Assembly: GCF_902497745.1 (NCBI RefSeq) | Contig: NZ_CABVHJ010000022.1 | Span: forward strand, 62,001 to 126,000 | Direction of reading: 5' to 3' | From: Pseudomonas fluorescens | Lineage (GTDB): Bacteria; Pseudomonadota; Gammaproteobacteria; Pseudomonadales; Pseudomonadaceae | Length of the DNA: 64,000 bases | Part shown: positions 53,831 through 62,362 of the stretch, piece by piece | Layout of the letters: each line of letters starts with the position of its first letter | Numbering within the stretch: the first letter of the stretch is position 1 | The notes under the pieces: model-generated | What the model was told of the DNA's origin: nothing | The model's database searches: none | Seen by the model: only the letters and a program-made list of their open reading frames with translations | Program-made: the position numbers and the translations under genes

Positions 53831-54823
53831 ATGAAAATTCTGGTCACCGGCGCAAGCGGCTTCATTGGCGGACGCTTTGCGCGTTTCGCCCTGGAGCAGG
53901 GCCTGGACGTGCGGGTCAACGGTCGCCGGGCCGAGAGCGTCGAACACCTGGTGCGCCGTGGTGCCGAGTTTGTGCCCGGCGATCTGACCGATCCCGACCT
54001 GGTACGCGAACTGTGCTCGGACGTCGAAGCCGTGGTGCATTGCGCCGGTGCTGTCGGACTGTGGGGCCGCTATCAGGACTTCCATCAAGGCAACGTGCAG
54101 GTCACCGAAAACGTCGTCGAAGCCTGTCTGAAGCAGCGCGTCCGGCGTTTGGTGCATCTGTCGTCGCCATCGATCTATTTTGATGGCCGCGATCATCTCA
54201 ATCTGACCGAAGAGCAAGTGCCCAAGCGTTTCAAGCATCACTACGCCGCGACCAAGTACCTGGCCGAGCAAAAGGTCTTCGGAGCCCAGGAATTCGGCCT
54301 CGAAACCATCGCCCTGCGCCCGCGTTTCGTCACTGGCGCCGGCGACATGAGCATCTTCCCGCGTTTGCTCAACATGCAGCGCAAGGGCCGTCTGGCGATC
54401 ATCGGCAATGGCCTGAACAAAGTCGATTTCACTAGCGTGCAGAACCTTAATGAAGCGATGCTCAGCAGTTTGCTGGCCGCCGGTTCCGCGCTGGGCAAGG
54501 CCTACAACATCAGCAATGGCGCGCCGGTGCCGTTGTGGGATGTGGTCAATTACGTGATGCGCAGGATGGAAGTACCGCAGGTTACCAAGTACCGTTCGTA
54601 TGGTCTGGCCTACAGCGTTGCGGCGCTCAATGAAGGGGTGTGCAAGCTCTGGCCCGGGCGTCCGGAGCCAACCTTGTCGCGCTTGGGCATGCAGGTGATG
54701 AAAAAAAATTTCACCCTCGACATCAGCCGCGCCCGGCATTATCTGGACTACGATCCGAAAGTCAGCCTGTGGTCGGCGCTGGATGAGTTCTGCGCGTGGT
54801 GGAAAGCTCAGGACATCCGTTGA
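53831..54823 (+). CDS. NAD-dependent epimerase/dehydratase (extended SDR)
   Basis: An extended short-chain dehydrogenase, substrate unknown. The 330 residues have the cofactor loop VTGASGFIGGRFA at the N-terminus, the serine in LSSPSIYF and the Tyr-Lys pair in HHYAATKYLAE. The C-terminal region resembles 3-beta-hydroxysteroid dehydrogenase or dihydroflavonol reductase-like members. The start codon is at 53831, with CGGAG about six bases ahead. It lies 54 bases after argP, but a functional link is not evident. Confidence 0.83.
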   Translation: MKILVTGASGFIGGRFARFALEQGLDVRVNGRRAESVEHLVRRGAEFVPGDLTDPDLVRELCSDVEAVVHCAGAVGLWGRYQDFHQGNVQVTENVVEACLKQRVRRLVHLSSPSIYFDGRDHLNLTEEQVPKRFKHHYAATKYLAEQKVFGAQEFGLETIALRPRFVTGAGDMSIFPRLLNMQRKGRLAIIGNGLNKVDFTSVQNLNEAMLSSLLAAGSALGKAYNISNGAPVPLWDVVNYVMRRMEVPQVTKYRSYGLAYSVAALNEGVCKLWPGRPEPTLSRLGMQVMKKNFTLDISRARHYLDYDPKVSLWSALDEFCAWWKAQDIR

Positions 54824-54939
54824 AACGATTCGGCCGGGCGGCAATGAACCGTGTAGCCGCTTGGGGGTCAATCCCTGCGGCTGCGGCGGTTATACTTCGC
54901 AGCATTTAGCCATCACCGCGTTTCACAAAGGTTGCCTCA

Positions 54940-55794
54940 ATGTCCATGCGTAATGATGCCCACGACGATTTCGATGATGTCCCGAGCCTGCGTGCCGACG
55001 CCTTCGACGACGATGACATTCCGACCACCGCCCGCACCTCTGTGCACTCGCGCACGCCGCCGGTAGTCAAGGTCAAGACGGCCAGCACCGGCCCGTTGTG
55101 GGCCTTGGTCGGCGCATTGTTTTTCGCCTTCATCGGCCTCGCCTGGTGGAGCTTCCAGCAGATCTCGCTGATGGAGCAGCAACTGGTCGCGACTCAGGAA
55201 AGCTTCGCGCGGATCAGCGAAGAAGCGGCCGGCCGCCTGCAGGATATTTCCGGCAAGGTCGTCGCCAGTCAGTCCAACGTCACCAGTGACAGCGAGGCTC
55301 TGAAGCTGCAAATCAAACAGCTCGAAGGCAAGCTGCTCGATCAGAGCAAGCAGCAGCAAGGCGTCGCGGGGCAGGCCAGTGATCTGGACAAGCGTTTGGC
55401 ACAGATGACCGCGCAGACCACCGAACAGCAGAACGCCAATACCCAGTTGCAGGCGCAGGTCAAAGCCTTGACTGCGGAACTGGCGACGGTGAAAAGCACG
55501 CCGGCCGACACCAGCAAGGTCGATGCCCAGTTGAAGGCCTTTGACGCTCAGTTCAAAAGCCTCGGCGCTGATATTGCGGCGTTGAAGAAGCAGGGCAACC
55601 CGAGCGCGGCGATCGATCGTCTCGAACAGGAAATCGTTGTACTCAAAAGCGAGCAGGACAACCGCCCGGCGGCTCCTCAGGGTGGCGGCAATACTGCTGA
55701 GTTCGATGCCTTCCGTGGGCAGATGACCCGCAACATCAATACCCTTCAGGCGCAGATCCAGAATTTGCAGCAACAGATCAATTCCCGGCCTTGA
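54940..55794 (+). CDS. Single-pass membrane protein with a long coiled coil
   Basis: 284 residues. An acidic N-terminal stretch (1-50), one membrane segment at about 51-70 (GPLWALVGALFFAFIGLAWW), then about 200 residues of Gln/Ala/Leu/Lys-rich heptads with repeated EGKLLDQSKQ and LQAQVKALTAEL patterns. This indicates a long periplasmic or cytoplasmic coiled coil. Related P. aeruginosa genes have been called chromosome-segregation ATPases (from memory), but no ATPase motif is visible here, so I avoid that name. Confidence 0.75.
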   Translation: MSMRNDAHDDFDDVPSLRADAFDDDDIPTTARTSVHSRTPPVVKVKTASTGPLWALVGALFFAFIGLAWWSFQQISLMEQQLVATQESFARISEEAAGRLQDISGKVVASQSNVTSDSEALKLQIKQLEGKLLDQSKQQQGVAGQASDLDKRLAQMTAQTTEQQNANTQLQAQVKALTAELATVKSTPADTSKVDAQLKAFDAQFKSLGADIAALKKQGNPSAAIDRLEQEIVVLKSEQDNRPAAPQGGGNTAEFDAFRGQMTRNINTLQAQIQNLQQQINSRP

Positions 55795-55925
55795 ATCCTG
55801 ATCACCTGTGGTGGGGTCATTCCTCACCACAGGATCCGCGAAACGTTCAGAAACCCTCTGAATATCCATACATCACCCCAAGCCGTCTACGCTCTTGAAA
55901 CACCAACAAAAACGAGGGATGCGCT

Positions 55926-56774
55926 ATGGGGTTTTTGCATAAAGTGGCCTGGATCGGCGTGATGTTACTGGCCGGTTTCGGCCAGGCCAGCGCCGCCACG
56001 ACCGCCAAGGATGACAGTCAGGCCGCCATTGCCTTGCTGGAAAAAGCCCTGGCCTATTACCACGACAATGGCGACAAGGCGTTCGCCGCGTTTAGTCGTC
56101 AGGGCGAGTTCGTCGACAAGGACCGCTACGTGTTTGTGGTCGACACCAAAGGCGTGATGCTCGCCAGCGGCGGGCCTTCATCAGCGTTGATCGGTCGTGA
56201 CGTCAGTGAAGTGCTCGGCCCGGATCTGCAGAAAACCTTCAAGGACGCGTTGAAAGTGCCGGAAGGCAATGGCATCCAGCAGGCTGAGTACCGTTGGCAG
56301 AACTGGGCCGATGGCAAGGTCGAGCGCAAACACGTGTATTACCAGCGCATCGGCCAGCGAATTCTGGCAGTGGGTTACTACTTGCCGCGAGCGTCGGCGG
56401 AGCAGGCCAGGGCGTTGCTCGACAAAGCGGCGACTGATTTGGGCAAAGACGAGAAGGGCACGTTGACGGCAATCAACTCGCTCAAAGGCGGCTATTTGCA
56501 GGATGACCTGTACGTGTTTGTGGTGGATCTGAACACCCAGCGCTACGTCGCCCACGGCACCAATCTGCGTTTGATCAACACCGACTTCAGTAAGGTCAAG
56601 GATCCGGAAGGCAAACCGGTGGGCGAGCCGATTCTGGCGCTGATCGCCAAGCAGGATGAGGGCGAATATGAATACCGCTGGAAAAACCCGGTGACCGGCA
56701 AGGTCGAGGACAAGCATGCCTACCTGAAAAAGGCCGGGCATTTCCTTGTCGCCGTGGGTTACTACAGCCCTTGA
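55926..56774 (+). CDS. Periplasmic double single-Cache protein without an output domain
   Basis: A secreted protein of 282 residues: signal peptide to about residue 24 (GFGQASA), then two tandem sCache_2-type units (about 30-155 and 160-282). Each has the DRYVFVVDTKGVMLASG or DDLYVFVVDLNTQRYVAHG sequence and a closing GYYL/GYYSP. Cache units normally sit in chemoreceptors or kinases; here no membrane or signalling part follows. It may bind a small carboxylate as a free periplasmic binding protein that talks to a receptor. The downstream neighbour is a repeat region. Confidence 0.85.
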   Translation: MGFLHKVAWIGVMLLAGFGQASAATTAKDDSQAAIALLEKALAYYHDNGDKAFAAFSRQGEFVDKDRYVFVVDTKGVMLASGGPSSALIGRDVSEVLGPDLQKTFKDALKVPEGNGIQQAEYRWQNWADGKVERKHVYYQRIGQRILAVGYYLPRASAEQARALLDKAATDLGKDEKGTLTAINSLKGGYLQDDLYVFVVDLNTQRYVAHGTNLRLINTDFSKVKDPEGKPVGEPILALIAKQDEGEYEYRWKNPVTGKVEDKHAYLKKAGHFLVAVGYYSP

Positions 56775-56777
56775 AGG

Positions 56778-56896
56778 ATGATCGTTCCCACGCTCCGCGT
56801 GGGAATGCAGCCCGGGACGCTCTGCGTCCCATCCAAAGCTGAACGCAGAGCGTCCGTTGAGACATTTCCCACGCAGAGCGTGGGAACGATCAACAC
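56778..56896. repeat. Palindromic repeat pair, family C
   Basis: GATCGTTCCCACGCTCCGCG near 56778 and its near-inverse, CGCAGAGCGTGGGAACGATC, around 56875-56894, with further internal inverted copies of GGACGCTCTGCGTCC. A type common in fluorescent pseudomonads. Confidence 0.8.
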
Positions 56897-56917
56897 ACCG
56901 CTTTCGTCGGATCGCCG

Positions 56918-56943
56918 CCCGGAGCAGGCTCGCTCCCACAGGG
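56918..56943. repeat. Half REP element, family A
   Basis: GGAGCAGGCTCGCTCCCAC is a single right arm of the family A unit without its partner. It lies directly after the family C repeats and before the MFS gene. Confidence 0.75.
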
Positions 56944-56959
56944 GGTTGTGGTGTTGCGG

Positions 56960-58477
56960 TTATTTGGCGCCATGCTCGCGCCCGCGCAGCAGGTTGTTCG
57001 GCATCGCAATCGCTGCCGCCAACCCCAGCAGCGACACCGCTGCACTCACCCACAACAAATGCCGGAATGTCACCAGCAACTCCGCGCGCAAGGCGTTCTG
57101 CGCCTCCCCGGGCGCGGCGTTCAAACCGTCGAGCAAAACGTTGCCGGAATGCCCCTCGCTCATCAGCGAACTGCTGGCCAGATGGGCGAAACTCGAATCT
57201 TGCAACAACGCCAACAGCAGCGCCGACATCAACGCCACGCCCACCGCGCCGCCGAGAGAGCGAAACAGGTTAGTGGTGCTGGTCGCTACGCCGATGTCGC
57301 GTTGCTCCACCGAGTTCTGTGTGCCGACCAGTGATGTCGGGAACTGCATGCCACCGGCAATGCCACAGAGCAGCATGAACAGGCCGCTGAGCAGCGTTGC
57401 TTCCGGCGGGCTGAAGGCCATGCCGAGAATCGAAATCGGCATCAGGATGGCGCCCATCAGGATCTGCGGCTTATAGCGTCCGGTGATCGACGTGCGCCGG
57501 CCAGCGAAAAATGCACCAATCGGCAACCCCATCGCCAATGGCAACAAGTGCAAAGCGGCGCTGTCAGCTCCGGCACCGGTGACGGTCTGAAAGCGCAGCG
57601 GCATCAGCACAATCAGCGAAATCGCCTGGAAACTGGTGAAGAAAATCGTGCACCAGCACAGCAGCGCGTTGCGGTTGGCGAACAGGTGCATCGGCAGCAA
57701 TGGCTCACGTGCACGCCGCTCATGCCAGACAAATACCGCCAGCACCACCACCGCACAAGCAAACAGCCCGAGCACTTCACTGCTGCGCCACGCATGGCCC
57801 TGACCGACTTGCGTGATGCCCAGCAACAGCGCAGTCAGGCCGATGATCATCAACAGCGTGCCGAGGTAGTCGATGATCGGTTTGCGTTGCGGAATCGGCA
57901 GCCCGCGCAGATTGCGTCGCGCCACCCACCAGGCACCGAGGCCCAGCGGCAGGTTGATCAGAAACACCCAGCGCCACGACAGGTATTCGGTCATGTAACC
58001 GCCGAGCACGGGGCCGGCGACACTGGCCACCGCGTACATGCTGCTGAAGTAACCCTGATAGCGCCCGCGTTCACGCGGCGGCACGATGTCGCCGATGATC
58101 GCCTGACTCACCGAGATCATCCCGCCGGCGCCAATACCCTGAAGGATCCGCGCCAGCACCAGTTGCTCCATGCTTTGCGCCATGCCGCAAAAGAGTGAGG
58201 CGAGGGTGAACAGGCCCATGCCGAACAGCATCAGTTTGCGCCGCCCGTACAAGTCACCGAGCTTGCCGTAGATCGGCACGGCCACCGTCATCGCGACCAT
58301 GTACCCGGAAATCACCCAGGCCAGCAGGCTGACATCTTTGAACTGAGCAGAGATGGCCGGCATCGATACAGCAACGATGGTCTGATCCAGCGCGCCGAGA
58401 AAGATCGCCATCATCAACGCGACCAGCACGCTGCGAATGGCCGGTTTGGGCGTTTCGGGGTGATTGAGATTGGTCAC
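56960..58477 (-). CDS. MFS transporter, DHA2 family (EmrB/QacA-like)
   Basis: A proton-driven exporter with 14 predicted membrane segments and 505 residues. It has LGALDQTIVAVSMPAI in the first helix, the loop motif GKLGDLYGRRKLMLFG and motif C-like IPYGxG-type stretch GAGGMISVSQAIIGD. I start at GTG 58475-58477, behind CCGCAGG; a longer frame upstream has no support. Placed 79 bases after pobA on the same strand, but no adaptor (EmrA) gene is nearby. The substrate, drug or aromatic compound, is unknown. Confidence 0.85.
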   Translation of the reverse strand: MTNLNHPETPKPAIRSVLVALMMAIFLGALDQTIVAVSMPAISAQFKDVSLLAWVISGYMVAMTVAVPIYGKLGDLYGRRKLMLFGMGLFTLASLFCGMAQSMEQLVLARILQGIGAGGMISVSQAIIGDIVPPRERGRYQGYFSSMYAVASVAGPVLGGYMTEYLSWRWVFLINLPLGLGAWWVARRNLRGLPIPQRKPIIDYLGTLLMIIGLTALLLGITQVGQGHAWRSSEVLGLFACAVVVLAVFVWHERRAREPLLPMHLFANRNALLCWCTIFFTSFQAISLIVLMPLRFQTVTGAGADSAALHLLPLAMGLPIGAFFAGRRTSITGRYKPQILMGAILMPISILGMAFSPPEATLLSGLFMLLCGIAGGMQFPTSLVGTQNSVEQRDIGVATSTTNLFRSLGGAVGVALMSALLLALLQDSSFAHLASSSLMSEGHSGNVLLDGLNAAPGEAQNALRAELLVTFRHLLWVSAAVSLLGLAAAIAMPNNLLRGREHGAK

Positions 58478-58556
58478 GGGCAAAACCTGCGGGCAGTGAG
58501 AGTCCCGCAGATCGTCAGGCGAGCGGGGATGCTCGCCAGTGTAAGTCGGTAGGAAG

Positions 58557-59750
58557 CTATTCGATAGCCTCGTACGGAAGTCCGACGTAATTTTCTGCAA
58601 TGGTTTTTCGCCCTGCTTCTGAACTGACAAAGTAGTCCAGTTCCGAGGCGCTGATGCGCTGGCTGAAAGCGTCGTGATCATCGAAGCGATGCAGCATAGA
58701 GGTCATCCACCAGGAAAAGCGCTCGGCCTTCCACACGCGGCGCAGGCAGATTTCCGAGTATTTCTCCAGGAGATCGGTGCGGCCGTCGCGGTAAACCTTC
58801 AGCAGAATATTGAACAGCGTACTCACGTCACTGGCGGCCAGGTTCAAACCCTTGGCGCCGGTGGGCGGGACGATATGCGCGGCGTCTCCGACCAGAAACA
58901 TCCGTCCGTACTGCATCGGCTCAACGACAAAACTGCGCAGCGGCGCGATGCTTTTTTCAATCGATGGGCCGGTAACCAGTTTCTCGGCAAGCGCCACCGG
59001 CAGGCGATTTTTCAATTCATCCCAGAAGCGCTGATCGCTCCAGTCATCGACATTTTCATCCGCCGGCACTTGCAGGTAATAGCGGGTGCGGGTGGCCGAA
59101 CGCATGCTGCACAGGGCGAAGCCGCGTTCATGGCGGGCGTAGACCAATTCGTCATGCACCGGCGGGGTGTCGGCGAGAATCCCCAGCCAGCCAAACGGAT
59201 AAACCCGCTCGAAGACTTTCAAACTATCGGCCGGAATCGACTGCCGGGCTACACCATGGAAACCATCGCAGCCGGCGATGTAGTCGCAATCGACGCGAAA
59301 GGTTTCGCCGTCCTTTTCAAAGGTGACAAACGCCTCGTCGCTTTTCATGCCATGAGGAACGACATGGCTCGCCTGGTAAATCGTCGGCGCGCCGGCCTCC
59401 CGACGAGCGGCCATCAGGTCGCGAGTCACCTCGGTCTGGCCGTAGATCATCACGGTCCTGCCGCCGGTCAATGCGTGCAGATCGATGTGCACCTGACGCC
59501 CGTCCAGGGCCAGATCGAAACCACCATGCACCAGTCCTTCGGCGTCCATGCGCTGACTCACGCCAGCCTGACGCAACAGCTCTACCATGCCTTGTTCAAG
59601 CACACCGGCGCGGATGCGCCCGAGGACATAATCGGGTGTCTGACGTTCGAGGATGAGGGTGTCGATGCCGGCGTTGTGCAACAACTGACCGAGGAGCAAT
59701 CCGGACGGACCGGCGCCGATAATGGCGACTTGGGTTTTCAGCGTTTTCAT
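58557..59750 (-). CDS. pobA: 4-hydroxybenzoate 3-monooxygenase
   Basis: An FAD enzyme that uses NADPH and oxygen to turn 4-hydroxybenzoate into protocatechuate. The 397 residues have the FAD loop AIIGAGPSGLLLG, the DG motif in CDYIAGCDGFHG and the GD motif MFLVGDAAHIVPPTGAKGLN. The substrate-binding YLQVPADE and the C-terminal region agree with PobA. I start at ATG 59748-59750; ahead of it lies an in-frame ATG six codons upstream. Divergent from pobR (177 bases between), as usual in pseudomonads, and probably activated by PobR with 4-hydroxybenzoate. Confidence 0.95.
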   Translation of the reverse strand: MKTLKTQVAIIGAGPSGLLLGQLLHNAGIDTLILERQTPDYVLGRIRAGVLEQGMVELLRQAGVSQRMDAEGLVHGGFDLALDGRQVHIDLHALTGGRTVMIYGQTEVTRDLMAARREAGAPTIYQASHVVPHGMKSDEAFVTFEKDGETFRVDCDYIAGCDGFHGVARQSIPADSLKVFERVYPFGWLGILADTPPVHDELVYARHERGFALCSMRSATRTRYYLQVPADENVDDWSDQRFWDELKNRLPVALAEKLVTGPSIEKSIAPLRSFVVEPMQYGRMFLVGDAAHIVPPTGAKGLNLAASDVSTLFNILLKVYRDGRTDLLEKYSEICLRRVWKAERFSWWMTSMLHRFDDHDAFSQRISASELDYFVSSEAGRKTIAENYVGLPYEAIE

Positions 59751-59927
59751 TGTTTTTATGACTCGCAAGCTTCACGCGGCCAAGACCGGTGAATGATTTT
59801 TATGGATCGAGTGCTTGCATTTTTCCCTTGCGGGTCTGTCAATTGAAGGTGAAAACTGAGCCGATACCTGTACATTCTGCCAATCGGTGCGATTATCGCC
59901 CACAACCCCGAGGCCTGGATTGAAGTG

Positions 59928-60812
59928 ATGAACAAGCCTGAGCTGCCTTCGATTCCAGTGTTCAAGCTCTACGGTGAAAGCCTGGACTGGCCGACCCCCG
60001 ACTTGCTGCACTGTGAAACCATTTCCTCCCGCAGTCGCGAACACGAGTGGGAAATCAAACCCCACCGCCATGCTGATTTGTGCCAGTTACTCTTCGTCTT
60101 CAAAGGTCAGGCAGAGCTTGAGATCGAAGGGCAACGCACGCAACTCGACACCCCGGCCATTCAAGTGCTGCCACCGTTGTCGGTGCACGGCTTTCGTTTT
60201 TCCGAAGACGTCGAAGGCTTCATCGTTACCCTCGCCACGCCGCTGATCAACCATTTGCAGGCGCAACTGGGCGATTCGGTACACGCGCTGGCCAGTGCAG
60301 AAAACTACCCGGCCGGCAACGACGGCGATTACCTCAACAGCCTGTTCTCGGCGTTGCAGGCCGAATACAACGGTCATCAACCAGCACGTGAAATGCTCAT
60401 GCATTCGTTGGTCAGCGTGATCATGGTCTGGGTCAGCCGTCAGGCGATCGTGCGGCACAAAGCCAGTCAGCGGCCGCAACGTCAGCGCGAATACCTCAAT
60501 GGTTTTATTCAATTGGTCGAAGAGACATATCGCCAGCACGTGAAGGTCGAGGACTTGGCGCATCGCCTGGGGATTTCGGTGTCGCACCTCAACGGCACCT
60601 GCCGAGAATTGGCGGGGCAACCGGCGTTGCAGATCATGCATGAACGGCAGTTACTGGAGGCCAAGCGTTTGCTGACGTACACCAGCATGACGATTTACGA
60701 GATGTCGGAGTTGTTGGGGTTTTCCGATCCGACCAACTTCACGCGCCTGTTTCGACGCCGGGTGGGGATCTCGCCAAAGGCTTTCCGCGACAGCCTGAAG
60801 GCCGAGCAATAA
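59928..60812 (+). CDS. pobR: AraC-family regulator PobR
   Basis: An activator of pobA that responds to 4-hydroxybenzoate. The 294 residues have a cupin-like ligand domain (PHRHADLCQLLFVFKG) and a C-terminal AraC double helix-turn-helix (about 205-290) with VEDLAHRLGISVSHLNGTCRE and the GFSDPTNFTRLFRRRVGISP signature. Start at ATG 59928; a GTG three bases upstream is equally possible. The divergent position next to pobA is the main support for the name; the PobR assignment is partly positional. Confidence 0.9.
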   Translation: MNKPELPSIPVFKLYGESLDWPTPDLLHCETISSRSREHEWEIKPHRHADLCQLLFVFKGQAELEIEGQRTQLDTPAIQVLPPLSVHGFRFSEDVEGFIVTLATPLINHLQAQLGDSVHALASAENYPAGNDGDYLNSLFSALQAEYNGHQPAREMLMHSLVSVIMVWVSRQAIVRHKASQRPQRQREYLNGFIQLVEETYRQHVKVEDLAHRLGISVSHLNGTCRELAGQPALQIMHERQLLEAKRLLTYTSMTIYEMSELLGFSDPTNFTRLFRRRVGISPKAFRDSLKAEQ

Positions 60813-60833
60813 TCCTCTAAGCGCTGCGGTCTA

Positions 60834-60925
60834 CTGTGGGAGCGAGCCTGCTCGCGAATGCGGTGTGTCATTCAGCATCAATATTGACTGACACACCGCG
60901 TTCGCGAGCAGGCTCGCTCCCACAG
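60834..60925. repeat. REP doublet (REPIN-like), family A
   Basis: Inverted copies of GTGGGAGCGAGCCTGCTCGC between pobR and the small convergent gene. Confidence 0.9.
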
Positions 60926-60947
60926 GATCACATTCCAGGCAGCTAAA

Positions 60948-61124
60948 TCAGCGCAATGCATTCAGCGTGGCATTGTGCGGAATACAGCGCTCGAAATTGC
61001 AGCTCGCATACTCGCGCGGCAGCTGTCGCAGCTGTTCGACCCGCCAGGCGGCGGTGCCGTACAGCGCCAGCGTCGCGGCGCAGGTGATGAAAATCGCGAA
61101 GTACCTTCTTGTTTTGATGTTCAT
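60948..61124 (-). CDS. Small membrane-anchored protein of unknown function
   Basis: 58 residues: MNIKTRRYFAIFITCAATL then a short polar tail with two cysteines (ASCNFERCIP). One hydrophobic segment of about 18 residues after positive charges suggests a membrane anchor or signal peptide. I start at ATG 61122-61124 behind GAGG eight bases away. No known family; the gene lies between two REP doublets. Moderate support that it is real. Confidence 0.55.
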   Translation of the reverse strand: MNIKTRRYFAIFITCAATLALYGTAAWRVEQLRQLPREYASCNFERCIPHNATLNALR

Positions 61125-61241
61125 GGCGTAGACCTCTGAACGCATACCTTGCGGTATTACTTTCAGCATAGGTCAGCGGCGGGGAGTTGCCAGCGAGTGC
61201 GCTCAGGGTTGTAACCCGGTATTCAGCAAACTCATAGACAA

Positions 61242-61332
61242 CTGTGGGAGCGAGCCTGCTCGCGAATACGGTTTATCAGCCAATGCAAAGGTGTCTGACA
61301 CACCGCTATCGCGAGCAGGCTCGCTCCCACAG
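61242..61332. repeat. REP doublet (REPIN-like), family A
   Basis: Inverted copies of GTGGGAGCGAGCCTGCTCGC with one changed base in the right copy (TATCGCGAGC), about 45 bases apart; the second doublet within 500 bases. Confidence 0.88.
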
Positions 61333-61342
61333 TTAAACGGGT

Positions 61343-62248
61343 TTACAGGCCGGTATCCCATTCGGGGTTTTCAGGGAATCTGAGCACCAGAAAATCCAGC
61401 ATGCTGCGCAGCGCCGCCGGCATGTGTTTGCGTGAGGCGTACACCGCGTAGATGCTCATCTGCCGCGGCTCGGCATGGGGCAGCAGGCGAACCAGCTCAC
61501 CGCTGTGAATATGCACCCCGGCCTGATAGGTCGGCAGCATCGCCACCCCCGCGCCGGCCAGTGTCGCGCGCAATATCGTACTGGCCTCGTTGGCGCTGAT
61601 ATTGCCCTGTACCGGCACAGAGACCGGTTCGCCATCCTCCTCGAAATGCCACAGGCTTTTGTCGAAATACGAGTGCGTCAGGCAGTTGTGTCGACTCAAC
61701 TCCTCGACCTGTAACGGCGCCGGGTGTTCTTGCAGATAAGCCGGCGCGGCGCAGACCACCGAACGACAAACGGTCAGGCGTCGCGCGATCAGGTTGGGGT
61801 CGAGATCGTTACTGGTACGAATCGCCAGATCGATGCGCTCATCCACCAGATTCACCGTGCGATCGAGCATTTGCAGATCGATGCTGACACCGGGGTAGCG
61901 TTTGACGTAAGCGGCCATCGCATCCGCCAGTTGTGCCTGGCCAAACGAAGTGCTGACGCTGATCCGCAGCAAGCCGCGCGGGGCATCGTGGGGCTCGCTG
62001 ACGGCCGCCTGCATGTCCGTCGACAGTTCGATCATCTGTCGGCAGCGCGGCAGGATCTCGCTGCCGGCGGCGGTCAGGCTCAATTTGCGTGTGGTGCGGT
62101 GCATCAGGCGTGCGCCGACCCAGTCCTCCAGCTCCGCCAGATAACGTGAAACCACCGGTCGCGAAAGGTCAAGATGATCAGCCGCTGCCGACTGGCTGCC
62201 CAGATCCACCACGGTGACAAACACCCGCATTGCTTGAAGACGATCCAT
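61343..62248 (-). CDS. LysR-family transcriptional regulator
   Basis: A 301-residue regulator with the winged helix-turn-helix LGSQSAAADHLDLSRPVVSRYL (about residues 18-39) and a C-terminal effector domain ending LDFLVLRFPENPE. It resembles the CrgA/YafC-type subgroup that often regulates an adjacent divergent gene. Here the divergent gene encodes the metallo-beta-lactamase-fold protein, 114 bases away, followed by the NAD(P)-binding protein, which are the likely targets. The effector is unknown. Confidence 0.88.
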   Translation of the reverse strand: MDRLQAMRVFVTVVDLGSQSAAADHLDLSRPVVSRYLAELEDWVGARLMHRTTRKLSLTAAGSEILPRCRQMIELSTDMQAAVSEPHDAPRGLLRISVSTSFGQAQLADAMAAYVKRYPGVSIDLQMLDRTVNLVDERIDLAIRTSNDLDPNLIARRLTVCRSVVCAAPAYLQEHPAPLQVEELSRHNCLTHSYFDKSLWHFEEDGEPVSVPVQGNISANEASTILRATLAGAGVAMLPTYQAGVHIHSGELVRLLPHAEPRQMSIYAVYASRKHMPAALRSMLDFLVLRFPENPEWDTGL

Positions 62249-62362
62249 GATTTGCCCGCTTTCAGAAACAAACTATGTTCAAGCATCGCATTTTTTGTAC
62301 CGAGTCAGGCAACTAAGCTCTGTCCCATCGCCAAACACGGCATTCGGATACCGGAGCAACAG

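Noticed and set aside
58477..59750. pobA and the MFS gene as a proven 4-hydroxybenzoate uptake operon
   Set aside because: The transporter is of the DHA2 exporter class with 14 membrane segments rather than the PcaK aromatic-acid uptake class, so an uptake role is not supported.
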